DNA of 42,790 nt from Petrotoga mexicana DSM 14811 (GTDB lineage Bacteria > Thermotogota > Thermotogae > Petrotogales > Petrotogaceae). The stretch lies in the NCBI RefSeq assembly GCF_002895565.1, contig NZ_AZRN01000025.1, positions 1 to 42,790 on the forward strand, in the 5' to 3' direction. The position numbers and the translations under genes were made by a program. The notes under the pieces were generated by a model. That model was not told where the DNA came from and did not search any database. It was given only the letters and a program-made list of their open reading frames with translations. The first letter of the stretch is position 1; each line of letters begins with the position of its first letter. This document shows, piece by piece, positions 9,495-17,336 of the stretch.

Positions 9495-9854
9495 TGGTGG
9501 AGACGGCGGGAATCGAACCCGCGTCCGAAAACAGGCGAAGTCGGCTTCTCCGAGCGCAGTCCGCAATCAGCTTTCGGAAATTGTGACTTTGCGGACCGAG
9601 TCACAATTTCCTATTACCCATTGATACTTCTAAAATCCGGGTAAGAGATTTTAGAAGTGGAACCTTTTTCTGACGCCTCATTCCTCAAGAGAGGTTCCAA
9701 GAAAACTTGAGGAGAGACGAGCCGCCGTCTACGCAGCAGCTAATGCTAATTCTGGTTCTTCGGCATTTCAATATTTTTTCGTTTTTTACGAGGTTTCAGA
9801 CTCCTCGACTCGCTTCCCGACTTCAGCCTATTCCCGTCGAACCCAATCGTCCCC
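9495..9854 (-). ncRNA. ssrA: Transfer-messenger RNA (tmRNA)
   Basis: Rescues stalled ribosomes and tags the unfinished protein for proteolysis. The 5' end ggggacgattgggttcgacg pairs its first seven bases with cgtctcc before the encoded CCA at the 3' end, closing the tRNA-like acceptor stem. The T arm ggttcgattcc is present. The tag frame lies at 9764-9729 and encodes AEEPELALAAA followed by TAG, ending in the hydrophobic alanine-rich tail that proteases recognise. Total mature length is about 360 nt. A run of T directly after CCA may end transcription. Open frames read across this region on either strand are artefacts of the RNA gene. Confidence 0.97.
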
Positions 9855-9869
9855 ATACTTTATTCCTTG

Positions 9870-9939
9870 ACCCCGTTCGGGGTGAATTTTTTTTACTGGG
9901 ATACATCTATATTATAACAAATTTTTAGTCCAAAATCAA
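9870..9939 (-). promoter_or_regulatory. Promoter and 5' leader hairpin of tmRNA
   Basis: On the minus strand TTGATT (9939-9934), a 17-bp spacer and TATAAT (9916-9911) form a near-consensus promoter. It overlaps the stop codon of the HEAT-repeat gene. Transcription would begin about 50 nt before the mature tmRNA end, leaving a leader with a perfect hairpin accccg-tt-cggggt (9870-9883). The leader would be removed by RNase P. Read on the plus strand, the hairpin is followed by T8 and could act as a terminator there. Confidence 0.7.
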
Positions 9940-10556
9940 GACCTTTTGAGATGCCACTCCAGCTTTTCAGATATTTCAGGGTCACGCTCTTGTAGGTATG
10001 GAACTAAATCAAAATTCTTAGTCAAGATTTTTGTTATTGAATCCAAAATAAGTACTTTTAAAGAATTGTTGGTAGTTTTATAATATTTCTCTAAAAGTAT
10101 ATCTAAAGTTTTTCTGCTTGGTAGCTCGGTGATGGCCATAACGCTTATCTCTTCTATTTCACCTTCGTCACTGTCAATATAAGTTTTCAATATATCTAAA
10201 TAAGATTCATCTTTTGTGATTTTTAATAAATTCTCTATGATCAAAGGGAAAGCCCTCTCATCTGAAAATTTATTGAACATCATCTTAAGGTTTTCCACTA
10301 TTTCGTGACACTTCAAATCAGACAAAAGTTCAGCTAGATACAACAAAACAGTATCGTCTTGAAGATTGAGATTAAATCTTCGTTTGAACTCTTGTAATAG
10401 GTATTCTTTTCCTTCGGGTGCCATCACGCTCAATGCATCCCGTGCCAATTCTCGAACTTCGTAATCTTCGTCATCTAATAGCTCTATTAAATTAGGAATA
10501 GCTTGAAGCCCTTTTTCATCTACTATCTTTTTTATCAGATCTTCACGACTGTACAT
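9936..10556 (-). CDS. HEAT-repeat protein
   Basis: A 206-residue all-helical protein. The first repeat is plain: AIPNLIELLDDEDYEVRELARDAL near residues 18-42 has the helix-turn-helix and DxxxVR pattern of HEAT/PBS-lyase repeats. Four or five weaker repeats follow (for example SYLDILKTYIDSDEGEIEEISVMAI). Such repeats form protein-binding scaffolds; no catalytic residues are visible. It begins 16 nt after recN and is probably co-transcribed with it, but a specific partner cannot be named. Confidence 0.8.
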   Translation of the reverse strand: MYSREDLIKKIVDEKGLQAIPNLIELLDDEDYEVRELARDALSVMAPEGKEYLLQEFKRRFNLNLQDDTVLLYLAELLSDLKCHEIVENLKMMFNKFSDERAFPLIIENLLKITKDESYLDILKTYIDSDEGEIEEISVMAITELPSRKTLDILLEKYYKTTNNSLKVLILDSITKILTKNFDLVPYLQERDPEISEKLEWHLKRS

Positions 10557-10572
10557 CTTTTACACATCCTTT

Positions 10573-12168
10573 TCAATAGACAATGTTTCCGTACATTTCT
10601 TTTATTTCTTCTAATCTTTCATTTTCTGATAATTTTACAATTGTTGAAGTAGTTTCTTCGTTCAACGATTTTACTATTTTAAAATGTTCAGTGGCGAAAT
10701 TTGCAACTTGTGGCATATGAGTAATTACAATAATTTGTTTATCTTTTGATAATTCGTTGAGCTTATTTCCTACGACATCGGCCATTCTTGGGCCAACTCC
10801 AGAATCAATCTCGTCAAAAACCATTGTATCAATTGCATGATTTTTTCCTAGTACAACCTCTACTGCTAATATTATTCTAGATAATTCTCCACCGGAAGCT
10901 ATTTCGGCTAAAGGCATAAATTTACTTTTTGGATTTGTTTTTAATAAAAAGGTAATCCTATGTGCGGACTCTTTTTTTGGTTCTTTTAGTTTTTCTATCT
11001 TCCAATCTATCTTACTATTCTCCATATTGAGATCCTTTAAATTATTTTCAATATGTGATTTTAAATCATTTAGAAAAGGAGTAACCTTCTCTATTATTTT
11101 ATCACTGAGTTCTAATAATTCCTCTTTCAACTTAGACAATCTCGGTTCTAATTCGTGAAAATCGTTTTTGATTTCTTCTAACTCACTTTTTTGAATTTTG
11201 AACTTGTTGAGATTTTCTAAAACATCCTCAAGAGATGGTCCATATTTCCTTTTTAACTCGATGATTTTATTCAGTCTCTCACTGACTCTTTCTAATTCTT
11301 CTGGATCAGTATCTAATTCAGACAATCTATTTTCTAAAAGGGTATATAATTCATCTATCTGCTCTTGAATAGAAGAAGCCAAGGAATATTCTTCACCGAA
11401 CCCAAAATCTTTAAGCTTTGACAGATTGTAAATTATATAACCAATTTCCTGATCAATACTTTGTTCATCTCTGTCTTTTAGTATGTTTAATGATTCCACC
11501 AATCGTTCCCTGATTTCTTCCATATTATTTAGAGTTTTAAATCTAGCAGAAAGTTCATCATCTTCACGAGGTTGCAGGTTCGCCTCTTCAATTTCCTGTA
11601 TCTGGTAGTTTAAAATATCAATATTTCGAAAGATTTCTGTTTTATTGGTTGGAAGATTTTCTAACTTTCTTTTTAAATTCAAATATTCCTGGTACCCCTT
11701 ATCGTACTCAGAAAAATACTCGGGGAATTTATCCCTCAAAATCTTAAAGATCAAAGAGTTTTGATAATTCTCATCTCTCAAAGCTATGTTGGAGTCTTGA
11801 GAATGAATTTCTAGCAGATACTTTGAAACCTCCTGAACAACGTTTCTTGGAACTATTGTATCGTTTACTCTAAAAAGCGTCTTTTTAGGAGTGAAATTTA
11901 CAGCTAAGATCAATTCATCACCATCAAAAGGTGCGTATTCCTGCAACATATCTTTAATGAATTCATTAACAGTAAAATACGCTGACACGGAACCTTCTGA
12001 GGTTTTCAGGTTTTGAGGAACGTTTCCTATTAAAAAAAGATTTAAAGCATTTAGAAACATGGATTTTCCCGTTCCCGACTCACCAGTGATAGCGCAGAAA
12101 TTGTTGCTAAAATCTACGTTAGCACTTTTAAAAAGACCAAAATTTTTTATGGACAAAGAAAGCAGCAT
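10573..12168 (-). CDS. recN: DNA repair protein RecN
   Basis: SMC-like ATPase acting early in double-strand break repair. Walker A GESGTGKS is at about residues 29-36. A long coiled-coil middle with many Glu/Lys/Leu runs from about 150 to 375. The C-terminal ATPase half has signature SGGELSR, Walker B MVFDEIDSGVG and the switch histidine ITHMPQVA. At 531 residues it is close to the usual 550. The upstream extended -10 promoter gives it its own transcript, which continues into the HEAT-repeat gene. Confidence 0.96.
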   Translation of the reverse strand: MLLSLSIKNFGLFKSANVDFSNNFCAITGESGTGKSMFLNALNLFLIGNVPQNLKTSEGSVSAYFTVNEFIKDMLQEYAPFDGDELILAVNFTPKKTLFRVNDTIVPRNVVQEVSKYLLEIHSQDSNIALRDENYQNSLIFKILRDKFPEYFSEYDKGYQEYLNLKRKLENLPTNKTEIFRNIDILNYQIQEIEEANLQPREDDELSARFKTLNNMEEIRERLVESLNILKDRDEQSIDQEIGYIIYNLSKLKDFGFGEEYSLASSIQEQIDELYTLLENRLSELDTDPEELERVSERLNKIIELKRKYGPSLEDVLENLNKFKIQKSELEEIKNDFHELEPRLSKLKEELLELSDKIIEKVTPFLNDLKSHIENNLKDLNMENSKIDWKIEKLKEPKKESAHRITFLLKTNPKSKFMPLAEIASGGELSRIILAVEVVLGKNHAIDTMVFDEIDSGVGPRMADVVGNKLNELSKDKQIIVITHMPQVANFATEHFKIVKSLNEETTSTIVKLSENERLEEIKEMYGNIVY

Positions 12169-12215
12169 TCACCACACCAACCTTAAAATCGACACTTTTT
12201 TCTTCTATCATCGAA

Positions 12216-12224
12216 ATTATACCA
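12216..12224 (-). promoter_or_regulatory. Extended -10 promoter of recN
   Basis: On the minus strand TGGTATAAT is a TGn-extended -10 with a perfect TATAAT (12221-12216), about 48 nt before the recN start. No good -35 is seen, as is common for this promoter class. I see no LexA box. Confidence 0.55.
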
Positions 12225-12229
12225 TAATT

Positions 12230-13648
12230 TCAAATCTTTTTATTTTTTAAATAATCAAGTATTATTTCTTTTGCATCTAAAGAAGGCACTTTTTCTATGT
12301 TTTTTTTGGGAAGTTTAATTCCTTCCTCAATAACCTCTAAATATCCTCTGGCCGTGCTTTTCCAAGTATAATTTTCTAAAACTCTTTTTTTAACCTTTTT
12401 TGAAAAATAATCATAATTATTCAAACCGTTTATTAAGCCCTCAACAATATCTTGTATATCTTCAGGATCAATTAATACACCTGAACCATCTGAGAATATT
12501 TCACTTGGTCCACCATTCTTTGTTGCAACAACAGCGAGGCCACAAGCGCCTGCTTCGATAGGAGCTAAGCCAAAAGGCTCATAAAAAGAAGGTAAAACAA
12601 AGACGGACTTCAATTTTGAAAAGAATTTGTAAGCAGAAGCTAAGGCAAGTTGAGATTTTAAATCAAAAAAATATACCTTATCTTTTATATTCGCTTTTAC
12701 TATTTCTTCCAAAATTGGGGTTAAGATGGATCTTTCTTTTTCCGACAATTTGTGTATGTCGGTGAATGGATCAGGAATGCCCCTAAGAAATATTCCTAGA
12801 TTTGCCTTATCTTGAAGATCTTTAGAATTTGCGTATGCTTTTACAACAGAAATATGATTCTTTTTGAGATCTAAACGGCTGGAGAGAATAATAAAAGGTT
12901 TTTGCTGTTTATTTAATTTTTTTTCTATTTGAGCGACAGTCTCTTGATCGAGGTCAGTCATATCGTCGTTAAAGATCTCCGTGTTAACACCAGGAGGAAT
13001 CACTTTGTATTTACTGTCGTTTTCAACTTCAGAAACATCGACATACAAAGGATGAGAATACTGCTCGTATCTTTCCATAGATGTGGAGACAATAATTTTA
13101 GATGCATATTGCATGGACAATCTTTCAGCCATTATTCTTTGAGAAAAGTGATATTCTTTATCTAGATCTTCAAAGTTCTCAGAAGAGACGTTTAGTTTGT
13201 CCATTTTTTGGGCACCTAAAGAATGCCCTGTGAACGAGAAATTTAAGCCTAATTTTGATTTTAAAAGAACTCCTGAATAACCTCCATCGGCGTAATGGGT
13301 GGTTATGAAATCTATCTTTTGATCTTTGTAGAATGAAAGAATATTATCAACGTATTCCTTTAAAAATAGCCATAATTGTTCTTTGTTTAAAAATTTATCC
13401 CCACCAAAAGGTATTCTAACGATAGTTGGGTTTTTATTCGTATCAAAATAATCAAACTTCTTAGAAAACTCTGGCCAATTGGGATCATTTATCTGTCTGG
13501 TGACTATATCCACAGAAACATTTAAATTAGCCAACTCTTTCGATACTTCTTTAACGTAGATCAATTGACCACCAAAATCAGGATGCTCAGTTAAATGAGA
13601 ATCGTTTTTGTCAAAGTTGCCTTGAGGATTGAGAAACAACACCTTCAT
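12230..13648 (-). CDS. GT4 glycosyltransferase, sucrose-phosphate-synthase-like
   Basis: A 472-residue GT-B fold retaining glycosyltransferase. The N-terminus has the sucrose-synthase-type FGGQLIYVKEVSKEL and GHSLGAQKMD. The C-terminal nucleotide-sugar half has SRLDLKKNH and the ExFGLAPIEAGACGLAVVATKNGGPSE signature near residues 365-390. Family knowledge points to sucrose-phosphate synthase or a close relative; Petrotoga makes mannosylglucosylglycerate, so a role in compatible-solute synthesis is an alternative. The open frame extends 54 codons upstream, but ATG 13648 has TGGAGGA eight bases before it and begins the conserved MKVLFLNPQGNF. A promoter with TTGAAA and TGTTAT or TGGTAAAAT lies about 50-80 nt upstream. 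Confidence 0.88.
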   Translation of the reverse strand: MKVLFLNPQGNFDKNDSHLTEHPDFGGQLIYVKEVSKELANLNVSVDIVTRQINDPNWPEFSKKFDYFDTNKNPTIVRIPFGGDKFLNKEQLWLFLKEYVDNILSFYKDQKIDFITTHYADGGYSGVLLKSKLGLNFSFTGHSLGAQKMDKLNVSSENFEDLDKEYHFSQRIMAERLSMQYASKIIVSTSMERYEQYSHPLYVDVSEVENDSKYKVIPPGVNTEIFNDDMTDLDQETVAQIEKKLNKQQKPFIILSSRLDLKKNHISVVKAYANSKDLQDKANLGIFLRGIPDPFTDIHKLSEKERSILTPILEEIVKANIKDKVYFFDLKSQLALASAYKFFSKLKSVFVLPSFYEPFGLAPIEAGACGLAVVATKNGGPSEIFSDGSGVLIDPEDIQDIVEGLINGLNNYDYFSKKVKKRVLENYTWKSTARGYLEVIEEGIKLPKKNIEKVPSLDAKEIILDYLKNKKI

Positions 13649-13756
13649 GAAAAATTCCTCCAATAGTCTGTTATTTACAATATAACAAATATATTTTACC
13701 ATACTTTCAATAAATTTTCTTTTCGAAGCGCATTTTAGAAACATAATCTGAAAATA

Positions 13757-13765
13757 TGCTATAAT
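13757..13765 (+). promoter_or_regulatory. Extended -10 promoter upstream of the PLD-like gene
   Basis: TGCTATAAT is a TGn-extended perfect -10 (hexamer 13760-13765). If used, the transcript would carry about 270 nt of leader, including all four tandem repeat units, before the TTG start at 14041. Confidence 0.45.
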
Positions 13766-13814
13766 TCTAAAGATTTCATTTTGTATTCCCATGTGTGTGC
13801 AGCAGAACAAAAAA

Positions 13815-13995
13815 CAAAAAAACTTTTTTCCTTATGTGTGGTTAGCAGGTCAAAAAATGAAAAACTTTTTTCGTACGAGGGTGTTCTTGGGAAAATATTA
13901 AAAAAACTTTTCCCTTATGGGTCGGCTTCTTGGCTAAAAGATGAAAACATTTTTCCTTATGGGTGGGGAGCGGGGCGAAGGGGCGCTGTAGAATT
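13815..13995 (+). repeat. Four-unit 42-bp tandem repeat (block A)
   Basis: Four diverged units have equivalent bases at 13823, 13865, 13907 and 13949, exactly 42 bp apart. Each opens with A-rich DNA, then cttttttcc or a variant, then ttatgggtggg. The last unit ends in a GC-rich cap, gagcggggcgaaggggcgct. The block fills the 392-nt gap between the divergent glycosyltransferase and PLD-like genes. A related block lies at 16826-17010. The spacing is a multiple of three and the plus-strand frame is open, but I see no ribosome site, so I treat it as noncoding. Confidence 0.8.
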
Positions 13996-14040
13996 GATAA
14001 AGATAGTATCGGAGGTAACAAAGTAGGAGGTTTAACAACA

Positions 14041-14943
14041 TTGAAAGCAAAACTTATCTTAACAGCATTATTTCTGTCTTTCTTTACCTCGCTTTTTTCC
14101 TATGAACTCTTCTTCTCCGGTGGAGAATTAGCATACTTTATAAACCAAAAACTAACAACGAGCACTTCAGTAAAAGTTGTATCTTTCAGTTTGGATGACA
14201 CAATTTCTAAAAAATTATCAGCTATAAATCACCAAATATTTTTAGAAAAAGATGGTGGATATTCTGGTGATTTAAATTTAAACATCAAATATGACAAAAA
14301 CACCGATGGGTATCTACATCAAAAATATATGATTTTTGATAACAACTCAGTATTATTTGGAACCGGAAATTTCACTACAAGCGGTTTATTAACAGATTTA
14401 AACATCTTTATCTACACCGAAGATGAAAAGGTCGTAAAAGTTTTCCTTGATGAATATGAAAACTTTCAAAGGGGTAAATTTGGATATTACAAAAAACCAA
14501 TCAATGAGCGCCTAAGCACGACAGAATTCGGGAAAGTAAAAATAGTAACTGGACCATCAAAAGAGGTCCTTAACTCAGTCTTAAATGAGATTAAGAGATC
14601 CAAAATTTCTATAAAAGTTTTTTCATATTCTTTCACCGATCCCTACTTCGTCCATATCTTGGAACAAGCTTCCTCCAATAATGTAGTTGTTGAAATACTA
14701 TCCGACGATTGGAACAAAATCTACACATCACCATTAAAATATATGCAAGGCATAAATATAAAGTATAGAAATGACATTCATGCAAAGTGTGTAACAATAG
14801 ATAAAGAAACGGTCATTATAGGAAGTTACAATCTGACCTACAGGGCAAGAGAGAAAAATGACGAAATGGTTGTAATAATTAAAAATAAAGGGTTAGCTGA
14901 CATCATAAATAGAAAATTTGATTTATTATGGCAAGAATGGTAA
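14041..14943 (+). CDS. Exported phospholipase-D-family protein
   Basis: A 300-residue protein with two HKD catalytic motifs of the PLD superfamily. The first is HQKYMIFD followed by GTGNFTTSG near residue 95. The second is HAKCVTID followed by GSYNLTYRA near residue 244. Two motifs in one chain make a complete active site for cutting phosphodiester bonds in lipid or nucleic acid. The start is TTG 14041, ten bases after AGGAGG (14025-14030). It gives a signal peptide KAKLILTALFLSFFTSLFS, so the protein acts outside the cytoplasm or in the envelope. Related small PLD proteins include nucleases of the Nuc type and bacterial phospholipases; substrate cannot be told. Confidence 0.87.
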   Translation: MKAKLILTALFLSFFTSLFSYELFFSGGELAYFINQKLTTSTSVKVVSFSLDDTISKKLSAINHQIFLEKDGGYSGDLNLNIKYDKNTDGYLHQKYMIFDNNSVLFGTGNFTTSGLLTDLNIFIYTEDEKVVKVFLDEYENFQRGKFGYYKKPINERLSTTEFGKVKIVTGPSKEVLNSVLNEIKRSKISIKVFSYSFTDPYFVHILEQASSNNVVVEILSDDWNKIYTSPLKYMQGINIKYRNDIHAKCVTIDKETVIIGSYNLTYRAREKNDEMVVIIKNKGLADIINRKFDLLWQEW

Positions 14944-14976
14944 AATATATTGGTGTTTCTTTTTTCAATACCAAAA

Positions 14977-15023
14977 AAGGAGGCCTGTGCTTTTAAAAAA
15001 TCAACTAAAAGCACAAATTAGCT
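14977..15023 (+). promoter_or_regulatory. Shine-Dalgarno separated from the nadE start by a hairpin
   Basis: AAGGAGG (14977-14983) is 40 nt from the nadE ATG, too far for normal initiation. Between them is a perfect 9-bp inverted repeat, gtgctttta (14987-14995) and taaaagcac (15006-15014), with a 10-nt loop. If folded, 3 nt remain on one side and 9 on the other, bringing the site to a normal spacing of about 12. No T tract follows, so it is not a usual terminator. A GTG at 14987 is out of frame with nadE. Confidence 0.6.
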
Positions 15024-16751
15024 ATGAAAATAAGAATATCTTTGGCCCAAATGAATTCCACAGTTGGCGATTATCAGGGAAATATTGAAAAGATAAAAGA
15101 TTTTATCTCCAAGGCAGACGAAAAAGGTGCCGATCTGATACTCTTTCCAGAATTAACTCTAAATGGTTATCCCCCCGAAGATTTAATCTTAAAAACCCAA
15201 TTTTTAAGGGATTCTTTGAAAAGTATAAAAGAAATACAAGATTTTAGCGAATCTAAAGATGTTGTAATAGTTTTAGGTGCTGTTGACTGGGATGTTGAAT
15301 CCTACAACACCGCTTTTGTTATATACAAAGGGGAAATCTATGGTAGTTATAAAAAGATGTTCTTACCAAACTACTCTGTTTTTGACGAAAAAAGATATTT
15401 TACTGCCGGTAGAACACCTTTTTTAATGGAAATTGAACGGATCAAAATAGGAATAACAATTTGTGAAGATCTGTGGGTTCCCAATGGACCGGCTGTTTCC
15501 TTAGCCCAAAACGGAGCCAATTTGATTTTAAATCTTTCTTCGTCTCCTTTTTATAAGGGAAGAAATAAGGTAAGATTTGAAATGCTCAAAACTAGAGCAT
15601 CAGAGTTATCAAGTTGGATTGCTTATTGCAATAATGTAGGTGGACAAGATGAGTTGGTTTTCGATGGTGGAAGCGTTGTAATTAACCCATACGGAGAAAT
15701 AGAATTAAGTGCTCCTTCTTTTGAAGAGGGTTTGTATTTTATAGATATAGATCCCCTAGAACCTACTAGAGCAAATTTAAGGGAAGGAAAAAGGAAACAT
15801 TACAATCAAAGTGCCTATTATGAAAGCGTAAATACAATTAAAATAGCAAAAAAGATTACGGAAAAAAATCCTATAAAAGCTATCAAAGTTGACTCTTTTG
15901 ATATATACGAGCAATTGTACCTCGCTGTAAAAACAGGTATAAAGGATTATGTTTGGAAAAATGGTTTCCAAAAAGTCGTTTTAGGATTGAGTGGAGGAAT
16001 AGATTCCTCGCTCACGGCGGCTATTGCTGCGGACGCTATAGGTCCTGAAAATGTTTTGGGATTACTAATGCCTTCTCAATACTCTTCTAAAGGCAGTATT
16101 GACGATTCGATAGAACTATCCAAAAATTTAGGAATAAATTACAAAATAATTCCGATTAATGACATATACGAAAAATATATTGAAAATTTGAAGGAAAGCT
16201 TTAAAAACACCGATGAAGATAAAACTGAAGAAAACATTCAAGCAAGGATAAGAGGAAACTTAGTAATGGCATTTTCGAACAAATTCGGATATTTAGCCTT
16301 AGCATGCGGAAATAAAAGTGAAGCAGCCACAGGATATGCTACATTGTATGGAGACATGGCGGGAGGATTCTCTCCCATTAAAGACTTATACAAAACAGAG
16401 CTATACAAAGTTGCCAAAAAGTACAACGAACTTCACGGAAAAGAAATTATTATAAAATCTATATTAGAAAAACCGCCTTCAGCAGAGCTTAGACCAAATC
16501 AAAAAGATGAGGATACTTTGCCGCCATATGCTTTACTAGATGAGATTTTATTCAAGTACATAGACAGAGAAATGTCTTATGATGAATTACTACAAGAAGG
16601 ATACGATGAAGAGTTATTGAAAAATGTTATAAACATGGTAAACAAGAACGAGTACAAAAGAAGGCAATCTGCTCCCGGGATAAAACTAACTGAAAGAAGT
16701 TTTGGAAAAGACAGAAGAATGCCAATTACCAATAAATATATTCCCTGGTAG
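15024..16751 (+). CDS. nadE: NAD(+) synthetase, glutamine-hydrolysing
   Basis: Makes NAD from deamido-NAD, ATP and glutamine, the last step of NAD synthesis. The N-terminal nitrilase-type glutaminase shows its Glu-Lys-Cys triad in LFPELTLNGYPPEDL, YKKMFLPNYSVFDEKRYF and TICEDLWVPNGP. The C-terminal synthetase has the ATP-pyrophosphatase loop LGLSGGIDSSLTAAIAADA near residue 325 and the GNKSEAATGYATLYGDMAGGF motif. 575 residues is normal for the two-domain form. The start is the only ATG at the conserved N-terminus (MKIRISLAQMNSTVGDYQGN). An unusual hairpin lies in its leader. Confidence 0.96.
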   Translation: MKIRISLAQMNSTVGDYQGNIEKIKDFISKADEKGADLILFPELTLNGYPPEDLILKTQFLRDSLKSIKEIQDFSESKDVVIVLGAVDWDVESYNTAFVIYKGEIYGSYKKMFLPNYSVFDEKRYFTAGRTPFLMEIERIKIGITICEDLWVPNGPAVSLAQNGANLILNLSSSPFYKGRNKVRFEMLKTRASELSSWIAYCNNVGGQDELVFDGGSVVINPYGEIELSAPSFEEGLYFIDIDPLEPTRANLREGKRKHYNQSAYYESVNTIKIAKKITEKNPIKAIKVDSFDIYEQLYLAVKTGIKDYVWKNGFQKVVLGLSGGIDSSLTAAIAADAIGPENVLGLLMPSQYSSKGSIDDSIELSKNLGINYKIIPINDIYEKYIENLKESFKNTDEDKTEENIQARIRGNLVMAFSNKFGYLALACGNKSEAATGYATLYGDMAGGFSPIKDLYKTELYKVAKKYNELHGKEIIIKSILEKPPSAELRPNQKDEDTLPPYALLDEILFKYIDREMSYDELLQEGYDEELLKNVINMVNKNEYKRRQSAPGIKLTERSFGKDRRMPITNKYIPW

Positions 16752-16825
16752 TTAATGTAAAAACAGCTGGGAGCGTGAAGAATCCTAACTACCATTCCTT
16801 ATGAAGAAAGCAAAGTGAAAGGGAG

Positions 16826-17010
16826 CTAAATAAAGATCTTTTTCCTTATGGGTGAGCATCGGGGTGAAAAAGCGCTAAAAAAGTCTTTCTTCCTCACAGG
16901 TGGACTTTTGAGGATGAAAGGGGAAAAATCTTTTTCCTTATAGGCGGGTTGTGGAGTCAAGAGATCTTTCGCCTTTTTCTTATGGGGGGGCTGCGGGGCG
17001 AAGGGGCGCA
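16826..17010 (+). repeat. Tandem repeat block B (four units of 43-47 bp)
   Basis: Units with equivalent bases near 16838, 16885, 16930 and 16973 repeat ctttttccttatgggtgg with variation. The last is followed by ctgcggggcgaaggggcgca, the same cap as block A at 13.97 kb. Together with the two elements below it fills the 585-nt gap between nadE and the next gene. I see no gene in that gap; the minus-strand frame through the block is only the repeat read backwards. Confidence 0.75.
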
Positions 17011-17073
17011 AATAACGACCCAGCGCAGCTTACAAAAAAACAATGTGAATAATTAACTAAAAAACGCTCTATT

Positions 17074-17170
17074 TTTTAAAGGGTCACAGGGCGCAGCCCT
17101 CTATCCCTGCTTAGGTCAGGGACCGCAGGCCCCTCTTTAAAAGGGTGGGCAGCGGGGAAAAGGGCGCAAA
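17074..17170 (+). repeat. Intergenic hairpin element, copy 1
   Basis: An element of about 95 bp. It contains two short GC-rich hairpins with GCA loops, agggc-gca-gccct (17088-17100) and the slightly imperfect agggacc-gca-ggcccct (17118-17134). It is bounded by tttaaaggg on the left and ctttaaaaggg on the right, and ends in gcggggaaaagggcgc, the cap also seen in the tandem repeats. Confidence 0.7.
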
Positions 17171-17224
17171 CCTATATAGAATAAATATTATAGAAACTAA
17201 ATAATTTTTAACAATAAGATTCTG

Positions 17225-17306
17225 GTTTTAAAAGGGTCACAGGGCGGAGCCCTCCCCCCGGCCGCGTTAGGGACCGCAGGTCCCTTTTAGAAGGGCGGAA
17301 GCGCTA
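17225..17306 (+). repeat. Intergenic hairpin element, copy 2
   Basis: A second copy about 150 bp after the first. It has agggc-gga-gccct (17241-17253) and a perfect agggacc-gca-ggtccct (17269-17285), flanked by ttttaaaaggg and cccttttag. The loop base changes from C to G in the first hairpin and an extra pair forms in the second, as expected if the fold is kept. It ends about 30 nt before the next gene's start. Confidence 0.7.
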
Positions 17307-17336
17307 AATCAGATCATTAAAACAGGAGAAAAAATC

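Noticed and set aside
9390-9928. Two plus-strand frames of 73 and 84 codons
   Set aside because: They read through the reverse complement of tmRNA and its leader; the RNA gene explains the whole region.
13781-14026. 81-codon plus-strand frame with a 14-residue period (KKLFSL.., EKLFSY.., KKLFPYG.., ENIFPYG..)
   Set aside because: It is the 42-bp tandem repeat read in one frame. The start would be a TTG with no ribosome site, and unit divergence does not look protein-driven. The sister block at 16.9 kb is not open in the same way.
16826-17011. 61-codon minus-strand frame rich in Pro, Lys and Phe
   Set aside because: It is the reverse reading of repeat block B, with no ribosome site or neighbours on that strand.
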